Part shown: one piece after another, positions 1 to 5,164 of the stretch
Layout: the number at the start of each line of letters is the position of its first letter
Position numbering within the stretch: the first letter of the stretch is position 1
Assembly: GCA_014465955.1 (NCBI GenBank)
Contig: JACTVT010000067.1
Coordinates: 1-7,991 of the forward strand
DNA from: Eubacterium sp.
Lineage (GTDB): Bacteria; Bacillota; Clostridia; Oscillospirales; Acutalibacteraceae
Length of the DNA stretch: 7,991 nucleotides
Reading direction: 5' to 3'
Program-made: the position numbers and the translations under genes
Notes under the pieces: model-generated
Database searches by the model: none
Seen by the model: the letters and a program-made list of their open reading frames with translations, nothing else
Told to the model about the DNA's origin: nothing

Positions 1-73
1 ATAATGCAGGTATAACACTGCCAAATTAATATATGCACTTAATGACACAAAAGTATATTGTTAATTTGAAATC

Positions 74-110
74 GACTGTTTCGCTTTCGTCGGGGAAACA
101 GTCTTTTTTT
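74..110 (+). terminator. Rho-independent terminator of a + strand unit left of the window
   Basis: A perfect 9-bp stem, GACTGTTTC (74-82) with GAAACAGTC (95-103), encloses a 12-nt loop and is followed by seven T residues. It would stop plus-strand transcription coming from the left, before it runs into the convergent RHH gene. No open reading frame of useful length precedes it in the window. Confidence 0.8.
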
Positions 111-111
111 A

Positions 112-360
112 TCAATTATCATCATTTAAACTTTGAGTTAAATTTTCAAGTAATACTTCTTTCTCGTCGGGTGATAACTCATCACTAAATAACGATTTTA
201 TAAGATATTTTTTTGTACTAAATTTTGATAATCCTAACGGCATAATCATACAATATGAGCAACACAAAGTAATAAACTCACTTCGGCTCATATTATGTGC
301 TTTTGCGCACTTGTCTAATTCATTCAAAAAATTATCATTAAACCAACAATTTACTCGCAA
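112..360 (-). CDS. Ribbon-helix-helix (CopG/Arc-like) regulator of element A
   Basis: An 82-residue protein. The N-terminus has the RHH pattern: a short strand (RVNCWF), a first helix (FLNELDKCAKAHNM), a turn, and a second helix starting SRSEFI. RHH dimers insert the strand into the DNA major groove. The C-terminal half is charged and ends in a probable helix (PDEKEVLLENLTQSL). I chose the TTG start at 360 because GGAGGTG lies six bases upstream; the longer frame up to 465 would begin inside the promoter. The position next to the origin repeats, equivalent to the Xre repressor of the other element, suggests control of replication or lysogeny. The exact target is unknown. Confidence 0.65.
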   Translation of the reverse strand: MRVNCWFNDNFLNELDKCAKAHNMSRSEFITLCCSYCMIMPLGLSKFSTKKYLIKSLFSDELSPDEKEVLLENLTQSLNDDN

Positions 361-405
361 ATATTCACCTCCCACAATTACTATACACACATTAATGACA
401 CATAT

Positions 406-434
406 ATAATAACAAATATTTACATAAATGTCAA
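406..434 (-). promoter_or_regulatory. Promoter of the RHH regulator
   Basis: On the minus strand a perfect -35 box TTGACA (429-434) is followed by a 17-bp spacer and a -10 box TATTAT (406-411). Transcription would begin about 40 bases before the TTG start at 360. The 11-mer TTAATGACACA overlaps the start region (392-402) and occurs again at 39-49, so it is a candidate binding site for the RHH protein. Confidence 0.7.
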
Positions 435-459
435 CAACAAATTTTAAAATAAAATTACT

Positions 460-475
460 GTACAAAAAATTGTAC
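460..475. promoter_or_regulatory. 16-bp palindrome GTACAA-AAAA-TTGTAC, possible operator
   Basis: Two perfect 6-bp arms lie either side of four A residues, about 26 bases upstream of the -35 box of the RHH gene. The size fits a dimeric regulator site, but no second copy is seen in the window, so the role is a guess. Confidence 0.35.
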
Positions 476-536
476 TATAAGCAAAAATCAACAAATTTCA
501 AAATATTTACAAATTTAATAATATTGTCAAGAAAAA

Positions 537-624
537 TTACACAATTACACAAATTAAAACACTTTAGTGTGTAAAAGTTCTCCGCTTAACCGTGCAGGCT
601 GAAAGGCATTTTACACATTACACA
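537..624. repeat. Five TTACACA heptamers of element A: probable Rep-binding part of the origin
   Basis: TTACACA occurs directly at 537-543, 545-551, 611-617 and 618-624, and inverted (TGTGTAA) at 568-574. The last heptamer ends one base before the nick hairpin repeat begins. The layout (a direct pair 8 bp apart, one inverted copy, a direct pair 7 bp apart) is the same as that of the TTTGACA repeats at 5523-5609. In pMV158-type origins a 'bind' locus of short repeats lies downstream of the nick site on the nicked strand; these lie on that side. A Rep from element A, outside the window, is the inferred ligand. Confidence 0.6.
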
Positions 625-625
625 A

Positions 626-656
626 GAATTGCTATAAGTCGTAGTAATAGCAATTC
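626..656 (-). other. Double-strand origin nick hairpin, copy 1 (pMV158-type)
   Basis: A perfect 10-bp stem, GAATTGCTAT (626-635) with ATAGCAATTC (647-656), presents an 11-base loop. On the minus strand the loop reads TACTACGACTT, containing the pMV158-family nick sequence TACTACG/AC. The predicted cut is between window positions 640 and 639 on the minus strand, which is also the coding strand of the phage genes. The HUH Rep at 4583-5152 is of the family that cuts such sites. Confidence 0.82.
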
Positions 657-729
657 CCGCAACATTCCTATTTTTTAACATTCAAATAAACAAACTAACA
701 ACGATATTTGAACAGTACAGCCACTGGGC

Positions 730-756
730 ACGCTCAAGGGCGTTGCCCCTGAACGT
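730..756. other. Stem-loop in the intergenic region, copy 1
   Basis: TCAAGGGC (734-741) pairs with GCCCCTGA (745-752) around a 3-base loop, with one wobble pair; the stem extends by ACG/CGT (730-732, 754-756) across one mismatch. In Ff phages the minus-strand origin and packaging signal are hairpins at this point between the late genes and the nick site. One of those roles is likely, but nothing in the sequence says which. Confidence 0.5.
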
Positions 757-852
757 CAGCCGAACAAGCAAGCCACTGTATGTTGCTGAACGTATGCATA
801 CAAATAACACAATATGCACTGCAAATAAAGAAATGTCCTACATTAAAACAAT

Positions 853-882
853 AACGCCCCTGCTTAGCAGGAGCGTTTTTTT
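853..882 (+). terminator. Rho-independent terminator in the 290-bp repeat, copy 1
   Basis: AACGCCCCTGC (853-863) pairs with GCAGGAGCGTT (867-877) around loop TTA with a single mismatch, and a run of seven T residues (876-882) follows. It points along the + strand, so it stops transcription from element A before it runs antisense into the late genes of element B. On the minus (virion) strand the same stem could double as a packaging hairpin. Confidence 0.85.
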
Positions 883-883
883 C

Positions 884-911
884 AATCAATTAATATTTTG
901 TATAATTGAGG
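884..911. other. att-like 28-bp site, copy 1 (A/B junction)
   Basis: The right end of the repeat holds two imperfect inverted 11-bp arms, AATCAATTAAT (884-894) and TATAATTGAGG (901-911), around a 6-bp centre ATTTTG. The inner seven bases TCAATTA/TAATTGA match perfectly. This 11-6-11 layout is that of Xer/dif-like tyrosine recombinase sites, and the element ends three bases beyond it. It does not match the canonical Bacillus or E. coli dif sequence, so the recombinase is unidentified. Confidence 0.4.
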
Positions 912-913
912 GG

Positions 914-939
914 ACTAAAAACGGCAAATTGACCCGTTT
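914..939 (-). terminator. Terminator of the phage late operon
   Basis: On the minus strand, 17 bases after the stop codon of the last gene, AAACGG (939-934) and CCGTTT (924-919) form a 6-bp stem with a 9-base loop, running into a short T-rich tail. It is a modest terminator but well placed, directly before the att-like site. Confidence 0.55.
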
Positions 940-955
940 AAAGGCATATTTTGCG

Positions 956-1171
956 TTATTCATCTTTGACCAAATAATTTTTGTTTTGTCTAATATAACA
1001 TATTATTTCATCTAAAGCAACATCACGGTCATAATCTTTTATATGTTCTGTACCTGCAACCATATGCACTTGATAACCATTATTAAATGTTATTTCAGAT
1101 ACATCTAAATAATCCGGTAATTCATCAAGTATATTTTTAATTACATTTACGTCAATATCTTTAATCAACAT
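956..1171 (-). CDS. Small acidic protein of unknown function, last gene of the phage operon
   Basis: A 71-residue soluble protein with no signal peptide or membrane segment. It looks like a helix (NVIKNILDELPDYLD), two strands (SEITFNNGYQVHMVAG) and a C-terminal helix (DVALDEIICYIRQ), with many Asp and Glu residues. I do not recognise the family. I use the ATG at 1171, preceded by GGTG six bases upstream, instead of the GTG at 1180, which lies inside the end of the previous gene. Its start is one base beyond the stop of that gene, so translation is probably coupled. Coming after the presumed virion genes, it may be an accessory or host-interaction protein; that is inference from position only. 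Confidence 0.7.
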   Translation of the reverse strand: MLIKDIDVNVIKNILDELPDYLDVSEITFNNGYQVHMVAGTEHIKDYDRDVALDEIICYIRQNKNYLVKDE

Positions 1172-1172
1172 A

Positions 1173-1433
1173 CTAATCACCAGTATTTTTAAAGAAACCT
1201 ACAATAGTAGATATTATATCAACCATTTTAAACAGAGCCATACAAGTTAAAGCAATACCGATAATAGTAATTGCTACATCATCAAAGAAAAATCTAACAA
1301 AAGAATAACCCATAGATGTATAATAATAAATAGACTTCAATTGTGATGTAAAATTCATAGTCGGAATATGGAACAAGCCTATAGGTAACTTAATAATAGC
1401 AACAAGCATATTAATTATAAATTCAATTATCAT
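1173..1433 (-). CDS. pVI-like minor membrane protein
   Basis: An 86-residue very hydrophobic protein with two membrane segments, about residues 2-24 and 52-74, joined by an aromatic, polar loop (QLKSIYYYTSMGYSFVRFFFDD). The ATG overlaps the TGA of the preceding large gene by the four bases ATGA, and GGGAGG lies eight bases upstream, so the start is secure. In Ff phages the gene after the adsorption protein pIII encodes pVI, a small hydrophobic tip protein that works with pIII. Position, size and hydrophobicity fit that role, but there is no residue-level evidence of homology, so the call rests on context. Confidence 0.65.
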   Translation of the reverse strand: MIIEFIINMLVAIIKLPIGLFHIPTMNFTSQLKSIYYYTSMGYSFVRFFFDDVAITIIGIALTCMALFKMVDIISTIVGFFKNTGD

Positions 1434-2536
1434 AAATCCGAGCCTCCCTCAATACCAACTTTATTAATTATTTGTTTATATATCATTCTGAAACAAGCAA
1501 CGGCTAAAGAAATGTCAATAAAAGCACGCATAATTTTAATTGCATTATTATAAGCAGATTGAAATTGCGCAGGCATTTGAGAAACAAAAGCAAATAAATT
1601 ATAACTTTGTGAACGTAACAAAGTATGTTTAACACCATTTAAAGTGAATGATATTTCAGGCACTCTAATATACAAAGAAACTGTATTAATATTTTCGCTA
1701 AGAATACCACTATACATTGTTTTTGTTTCTTCAAGCAATGTTGCAGGAAGTTCATATACAACGCCTAAATGTTCAGTAAGATAAGTATCTAAATCAGCAC
1801 GTAAAATATTAAAATAATCATCAGAAGGCATAAATAAAGACTTTAAAAAATTACTGATATTTTCAAATAACTTGTCAAAAAAACCACCGATTTTTGATGT
1901 ATTTTCATTATCGTTTTGCTTTTGTTCTTCTGCGTTCTTATTTGCATTATCTATTTGATTTTGTGAATTTTTATCAGCATTATTCTGTATATCGGTACTC
2001 CCCTGCTGAAATGTATTTTCAAGAGTTCCGAAAACTTCATCAACGTGTGCATTTACCTGAGTTTTTAAACTCGTAAAAATAGGCATAAGAGAACTATAAA
2101 AGGCACTAAAACTACTATCCATATATGATTGTAACTGAGTTTTTAAACTCGTTAAATTAGATGTTATGCGGTCACCTTGTGAATTAACTGTTGTATAAAC
2201 ACTTCCGACACGTTCATATATTGCGATAAGGTTAGCAGGGTGTTCGCCGTCAGCATTACGATAAATATTTGCAAAGTTATCATTCATTTTTTGTCGACTC
2301 TCTTTGATAGCATCATTAATAGAATATAAATAACTCATTGTTTCATAATGCATAGCAGAAATTAAACTATCATCAGATTGAGCCATAGCGGAATAATATT
2401 CAGAAGTTTCTTTATATTCATCAATAGCATAAACAGGAAAATAACTGCACAGTATCATTAAAGAGAGAAGAAGAGCGAACCCCCTCAACTTGAGGGGGTA
2501 CTCGCTCCCCCTCTTCCCTTTTATTTTCTTATCCAT
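1430..2536 (-). CDS. Large secreted, C-terminally anchored pIII-like tip/adsorption protein
   Basis: A 368-residue protein and the largest of the phage. It has a basic N-terminus, a hydrophobic core (FALLLSLMILCSYF) and a signal peptidase-type site after VYA (residue 37). A helical stalk region follows, with TSLKTQ repeated 26 residues apart, then an Asn/Gln-rich linker (about 185-215), an amphipathic stretch (GGFFDKLFENISNFLKSLF), a folded domain, and one membrane segment near 335-355. Signal peptide, low-complexity linker and C-terminal anchor are the architecture of Ff pIII, which binds the host and releases the virion. I prefer the ATG at 2536 (GGTGG four bases upstream) to a TTG at 2551 lacking a ribosome site. 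The start overlaps the preceding gene by 16 bases. Receptor unknown. Confidence 0.7.
   Translation of the reverse strand: MDKKIKGKRGSEYPLKLRGFALLLSLMILCSYFPVYAIDEYKETSEYYSAMAQSDDSLISAMHYETMSYLYSINDAIKESRQKMNDNFANIYRNADGEHPANLIAIYERVGSVYTTVNSQGDRITSNLTSLKTQLQSYMDSSFSAFYSSLMPIFTSLKTQVNAHVDEVFGTLENTFQQGSTDIQNNADKNSQNQIDNANKNAEEQKQNDNENTSKIGGFFDKLFENISNFLKSLFMPSDDYFNILRADLDTYLTEHLGVVYELPATLLEETKTMYSGILSENINTVSLYIRVPEISFTLNGVKHTLLRSQSYNLFAFVSQMPAQFQSAYNNAIKIMRAFIDISLAVACFRMIYKQIINKVGIEGGSDL
2057..2152. repeat. Pair of 18-nt direct repeats inside the pIII-like gene
   Basis: CTGAGTTTTTAAACTCGT occurs at 2057-2074 and 2135-2152, 78 bp (26 codons) apart. Each encodes TSLKTQ on the minus strand and contains the palindrome GAGTTT-TT-AAACTC. 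It marks an internal duplication in the helical stalk of the protein. Confidence 0.75.
2475..2507. repeat. Long GC-rich palindrome inside the start of the pIII-like gene
   Basis: A near-perfect hairpin: AGCGA (2475-2479) and ACCCCCTCAA (2480-2489), a single central C, then TTGAGGGGGT (2491-2500), a 2-base bulge and TCGCT (2503-2507). It is much richer in G and C than its surroundings and lies in frame over codons 10-21 (GSEYPLKLRGFA), just before the signal-peptide core. It may be an inserted small palindromic element of the in-frame kind, or a structure that lowers translation of this gene relative to its neighbours. Confidence 0.7.
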
Positions 2537-2976
2537 AATGCCACCAAACAACCGAATAAAATTGCACTGATAAACACACCATAAAACTGATTAATCATAA
2601 CAGAATGACTAACAGGCTTATTATTATGTACATCTACACTTGCATAACAATAATTACTATTTACATTAGAGTAAACATACTCACACTCATCACAAGAAAC
2701 ATTACCCTTTGCCGTTCCAACAACAATACGTGGCGTTGTATCATCACGTGATGCATTCTGACTATAAACAGTAATAACAAGCCATTCATCAGCAGTCATT
2801 GAATACTGACCCGTCACAGTCGGTTCTGATTTTGACAACCAAATAGTAGCGCCGTACTGTTGCCAATTACCATAGCCATTTACAGTGGTATCAGTATGCA
2901 TAAAATAATACGGGTATTCATCAGAATAATAACTAATAACATCTTCGCAATATTCCCTTAATTCTGAATTAATCAT
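2521..2976 (-). CDS. C-tail-anchored phage surface protein of unknown family
   Basis: A 151-residue protein. It has no N-terminal signal peptide. A polar, Tyr-, Thr- and Asn-rich domain (about 1-125) contains one close cysteine pair (C95, C98 in SCDECEYVYS) and another cysteine at 109. The last 24 residues form one membrane segment ending in Arg-Lys (GVFISAILFGCLVALWIRK). Such a protein would be placed with its large domain outside, like coat-type minor virion proteins. The ATG overlaps the TGA of the 44-aa gene by four bases, and GGGGAG stands eight bases upstream. Between Zot and the pIII-like gene, it may be part of the virion tip or the export machinery. I do not recognise the family. Confidence 0.7.
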   Translation of the reverse strand: MINSELREYCEDVISYYSDEYPYYFMHTDTTVNGYGNWQQYGATIWLSKSEPTVTGQYSMTADEWLVITVYSQNASRDDTTPRIVVGTAKGNVSCDECEYVYSNVNSNYCYASVDVHNNKPVSHSVMINQFYGVFISAILFGCLVALWIRK

Positions 2977-3107
2977 AACTTTAACTCCCCTTTTGTAAAT
3001 GCATTTTTAGCCAAATTAATAACCATTAAACTAATTGAAACAAAGATAAATACTTTGCCAATATCTGCCAATATAGGCGATAATAACGTAATTATTTCAT
3101 TGCTCAT
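2973..3107 (-). CDS. 44-aa single-pass membrane protein next to Zot
   Basis: A short gene: residues 1-10 are polar to hydrophobic (MSNEIITLLS), one membrane helix covers about 12-34 (through KVFIFVSISLMVINL), and a basic tail ends in ELKL. It overlaps the 3' end of zot by 11 bases and ends in an ATGA overlap with the next gene, so its place in a translation-coupled chain is firm even though it is tiny. Ff pI carries its own membrane segment, whereas the Zot protein here shows none. This small protein could therefore anchor or partner Zot; alternatively it is a minor coat protein. Confidence 0.65.
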   Translation of the reverse strand: MSNEIITLLSPILADIGKVFIFVSISLMVINLAKNAFTKGELKL

Positions 3108-3903
3108 AGATTGAATTTAACCCCCCTTTATTATTCTTCCATAACGTTGTATAACGTTTCATTTTTGCATATGTATCGTATTCTTCATAATATTCTGGCT
3201 TGTGAAACCAAAAAGAAATAGCCTTAACGGGTGCAGTTATTTTGCCGTCTTTCTCCTGCATTTCTTCACCCAATGACATACGGTTAATCTGAAAACAACC
3301 AAAATAACATTTACAGAGAACTACATTAAAAATCTGCTCTCTGAGCGGTTTAGCAAGTCGCATAAATACTTGTGACGTACCAACGATATGTATACGTTGC
3401 TTTCTCTGTTGTGAAATCTCTGTCATAACCTCTATAGGTACATTTTTACTCTCAAGTGAATTCATCTCAAGATGAAATTCATCTATAAAGTAAATAATGC
3501 CGTTTTTGCCATTTTTCAAAGTAGTAAGCATATCCAAACCTTGATAAGCAACAACAGGCTTTCTAAAGTCTTCGTCACGCCAATGAGCGTTGATATATTC
3601 TTCATTAATTACTTCACCCGTATCAATATAACAAACAAGATTATCATCTGTCATAATGGCATTAATAGGATAAGATTTCAAATCAACATTAGTAACAAGA
3701 ATTGCACGGGGTGAAAAATCAAAGACTTTTTCAACATACTGAACACTTGACAATGTTTTTCCCGAACCTTGAGGACCGCAAAAAACACAAGTACCCCAAC
3801 TATGCAAGTTACCCTCATCAGCCTTTTTATTGGCTAAACGCCATTTAATATATCGGAGCAGGCTGAATAACCCCAAGTCATTTTTAAACGCTAAACTATC
3901 CAT
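3097..3903 (-). CDS. zot: Zot/pI-family phage assembly ATPase
   Basis: A 268-residue P-loop ATPase. Walker A is GPQGSGKT (residues 43-50), Walker B is IIYFIDE (D141, E142) followed by FHLE, and a sensor-like GTSQ (175-178) is followed by conserved-looking arginines. This is the pattern of the Zot family (pI of Ff phages), which drives membrane extrusion of the single-stranded DNA as the coat assembles. The protein lacks the membrane segment and extracytoplasmic tail usual in pI; the adjacent 44-aa membrane protein may make up for this. The ATG at 3903 has no nearby ribosome site; a strong GGAGGT lies 30 bases upstream on the far side of a hairpin. Confidence 0.88.
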   Translation of the reverse strand: MDSLAFKNDLGLFSLLRYIKWRLANKKADEGNLHSWGTCVFCGPQGSGKTLSSVQYVEKVFDFSPRAILVTNVDLKSYPINAIMTDDNLVCYIDTGEVINEEYINAHWRDEDFRKPVVAYQGLDMLTTLKNGKNGIIYFIDEFHLEMNSLESKNVPIEVMTEISQQRKQRIHIVGTSQVFMRLAKPLREQIFNVVLCKCYFGCFQINRMSLGEEMQEKDGKITAPVKAISFWFHKPEYYEEYDTYAKMKRYTTLWKNNKGGLNSIYEQ

Positions 3904-3914
3904 AAATTAAATAA

Positions 3915-3939
3915 GGGGGAGCAGTGCTCCCCCACCTCC
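3915..3939 (-). terminator. Coat/Zot intercistronic hairpin with an upstream GGAGGT
   Basis: Directly after the coat stop codon the minus strand has GGAGGT (3939-3934), then GGGGGAGC, loop ACT, GCTCCCCC (3933-3915), then the T-rich TTATTTAATTT and the zot ATG. The stem is perfect and can act as a partial terminator after the coat gene, like the central terminator after gene VIII in Ff phages. Folding would bring GGAGGT to an effective 11 bases from the zot start, so it may also set zot translation. Confidence 0.7.
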
Positions 3940-4245
3940 TTAAGCCGAAACTTTACCCTTCTTAACTGCCGCCATAATCTTTCTGATAACGTATCTCAAA
4001 CCGAACCAGAACAGAGCAAGACCGATACAAGCACCGATACAAATACCGATAATAGAAACAACATTACCAATATTGACCTGATTAGTGACTTGCGTCCAAA
4101 TAGAACTGATACCTTCTACAAAAGTTGTATCACCTTCAGCCGCCATAGCAGGCATTGCGGAACAAAGAACCGCACCCGCAGAAGTAAAAGCAGTTACTAC
4201 TTTACCTTTAGCAGTCTTCAGAAAATTCTTTACTTTTTCGAACAT
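3940..4245 (-). CDS. Inovirus major coat protein precursor (pVIII-like)
   Basis: A 101-residue preprotein. The basic N-terminus (MFEKVKNFLKTAKGKVV) and a hydrophobic stretch lead to AMA|AEG, a signal peptidase cleavage site after residue 35. The mature 66-residue chain starts acidic (AEGDTTFVEG), has one Gly-rich membrane helix (about 62-85), and ends basic (RKIMAAVKKGKVSA). Acidic outside, membrane helix and basic DNA-facing end is the defining layout of filamentous phage major coats. GGGGG lies about nine bases before the ATG. The gene overlaps the end of the 53-aa gene in another frame. A strong ribosome site and a hairpin just downstream would favour high expression. Confidence 0.9.
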   Translation of the reverse strand: MFEKVKNFLKTAKGKVVTAFTSAGAVLCSAMPAMAAEGDTTFVEGISSIWTQVTNQVNIGNVVSIIGICIGACIGLALFWFGLRYVIRKIMAAVKKGKVSA

Positions 4246-4369
4246 AAAGACGTTTCCCCCTTTCCTTATTATTTTTTATCTTATTTTTAACAAGCCTTGA
4301 AATCCCTTGAAATGCGTCAAACATTCCATAAAGAGCAAAGCCATAAATAAGCCATACTACAAAATCCAT
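4208..4369 (-). CDS. 53-aa membrane protein (pVII/pIX-like position)
   Basis: A small gene filling the gap between the pV-like and coat genes. The N-terminal half is a membrane helix (MDFVVWLIYGFALYGMF), and the rest is strongly basic (RLVKNKIKNNKERGKR). The ATG at 4369 follows the previous stop by three bases and is preceded by AGGTG; the 3' end overlaps the coat gene by 38 bases. In Ff phages the two tiny genes VII and IX occupy this position and encode the tip proteins that start assembly at the packaging hairpin. A membrane helix with a basic tail fits, but sequence homology cannot be claimed. Confidence 0.7.
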   Translation of the reverse strand: MDFVVWLIYGFALYGMFDAFQGISRLVKNKIKNNKERGKRLYVRKSKEFSEDC

Positions 4370-4372
4370 TTT

Positions 4373-4570
4373 TTACACCTCATAATTTAAGTAGCGACCG
4401 TTTGGTACACATTTTACAACAATATCGTCACCAAATGCATTATCCAGCATTACGTGTGATTTTACTTTGATAATACTGTTTGACTGTGGGTCATAGCAAC
4501 GGCAAGTAATACCCTTTTTGCCGTCAAACTCCCAAGCAGTACAATTAATGAACTTGACAGATAATTCCAC
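4373..4570 (-). CDS. 65-aa small protein, candidate pV-like single-stranded DNA-binding protein
   Basis: A 65-residue, probably all-beta protein with alternating hydrophobic and charged residues (SVKFINCTAWEFDGKKGITCRCYD, given here only as positions 4-27, and IIKVKSHVML at 33-42), with no membrane segment. It starts with GTG at 4570, five bases after a strong GGGGGTG, and lies 12 bases downstream of rep. In Ff phages the gene after II/X is gene V, an OB-fold protein that coats the progeny strand. Size, beta character and place agree; no diagnostic motif is visible, so the call is contextual. Confidence 0.55.
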   Translation of the reverse strand: MELSVKFINCTAWEFDGKKGITCRCYDPQSNSIIKVKSHVMLDNAFGDDIVVKCVPNGRYLNYEV

Positions 4571-4582
4571 TATTTCACCCCC

Positions 4583-5152
4583 TTACGAACACAACGAATT
4601 ATGTTGTGCAATGATTGCATTTACTATAGACCAACTACGGCGGAATGTTGCATAATAACCCTGCCTGATAATTGCAACAGTAAATTGATTTATATCAATA
4701 AAGCCACTGTGTGAATTAATCAAGTTAATAATTTCAAGAATTTGCGTATCTTCACTATCATCAACTAACAATTTGATAACTTCTTGCTTAAGATTGCCTT
4801 GTAATTCATCAGTGCTATATTGCGCTTTATCGGGTATATCTTTGTGTGTTAAATATGTAGCATAAGAACGAAAATTTTTAACACATTCGATATGCCTTTC
4901 TTCGATACCTAATTCTTTAGCAACCGAACATTTATATCTTGCATTTTTAAATCTTACAAGTATATGATAATGTTCTTTTTTGAGTTCGCCCATTTTATAG
5001 CTCTCGGTATCTTCTGTATACCAGTCACGATTATGAAGAATACCAACGCTTGCATATGTACCGAATAACACGTCACGTGCTTTCATATGGTCGGCATTGT
5101 CTGTATAAAGGACAAATGCATATACCTTACTACGCTCTTTTTTATCTGACAT
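4583..5152 (-). CDS. rep: HUH rolling-circle replication initiator, pMV158 RepB-like (Rep_2)
   Basis: A 189-residue protein. The HUH metal-binding motif is EHYHILV (H61, H63 from the ATG at 5152). The catalytic-tyrosine region is YATYLTHKD, with Y97 and Y100; by analogy with the YLTH motif of the pMV158 group, Y100 is the likelier nucleophile. A helical C-terminal part of about 75 residues corresponds in place to the multimerisation domain of RepB. It would nick TACTACG/AC in the origin hairpins at 626-656 and 5613-5643 and start rolling-circle copying. I prefer the ATG at 5152 to a GTG at 5170, which lies inside operator 1. The gene is first in the operon, under a repressible promoter. Single-Tyr Rep_2 initiators differ from Ff gene II. 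Confidence 0.85.
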   Translation of the reverse strand: MSDKKERSKVYAFVLYTDNADHMKARDVLFGTYASVGILHNRDWYTEDTESYKMGELKKEHYHILVRFKNARYKCSVAKELGIEERHIECVKNFRSYATYLTHKDIPDKAQYSTDELQGNLKQEVIKLLVDDSEDTQILEIINLINSHSGFIDINQFTVAIIRQGYYATFRRSWSIVNAIIAQHNSLCS

Positions 5153-5164
5153 AATAAACACCAA

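Larger units (their letters stand above)
1..914. mobile_element. Right end of a second inovirus-like element (A), partial
   Basis: This is the visible part of an element lying to the left of the complete prophage and continuing outside the window. It carries a + strand terminator, an RHH regulator on the minus strand, a cluster of five TTACACA heptamers and the 290-bp intergenic region. The same order (regulator, five heptamers, 290-bp region) closes the complete element at 5297-5901, but the regulator and the heptamer sequence differ. I infer that this is the end of a related but distinct replicon, not host chromosome. No Rep, coat or Zot gene of this element is visible, so it could equally be a full phage, a satellite or a remnant. 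Confidence 0.6.
625..914. repeat. 290-bp perfect direct repeat, copy 1 (phage intergenic region)
   Basis: Identical base for base with 5612-5901; the sequences differ on both sides (624 A against 5611 T, 915 C against 5902 G). It contains, left to right, the nick hairpin, a second hairpin, a + strand terminator and an att-like site. It has no convincing gene: the frame starting at 743 has no ribosome binding site and would cross the terminator. Internal short repeats include AGCCACTG (720-727, 771-778), CTGAACGT (749-756, 786-793) and the 10-bp palindrome GTATGCATAC (792-801). Confidence 0.95.

Noticed and set aside
884..911. Canonical dif site
   Set aside because: The arm layout fits, but the bases do not match the known Bacillus or E. 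coli dif consensus, so I report only a dif-like site.
625..914. Insertion sequence or MITE as source of the 290-bp repeat
   Set aside because: It has no terminal inverted repeats and no transposase, and it contains the nick hairpin and att-like site of the phage. An intergenic region duplicated by tandem integration explains it better.
743..1015. Open frame of 90 codons starting in repeat copy 1, and its twin at 5730-5987
   Set aside because: No ribosome site, it reads through a strong terminator, and the two versions diverge as soon as the repeat ends. The shared reading frame only reflects the duplicated DNA.
1894..2076. Plus-strand frames opposite the phage genes (1894-2076, 3472-3714, 4085-4300)
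   Set aside because: They are antisense to well-supported genes, lack ribosome sites and give unnatural protein sequences.
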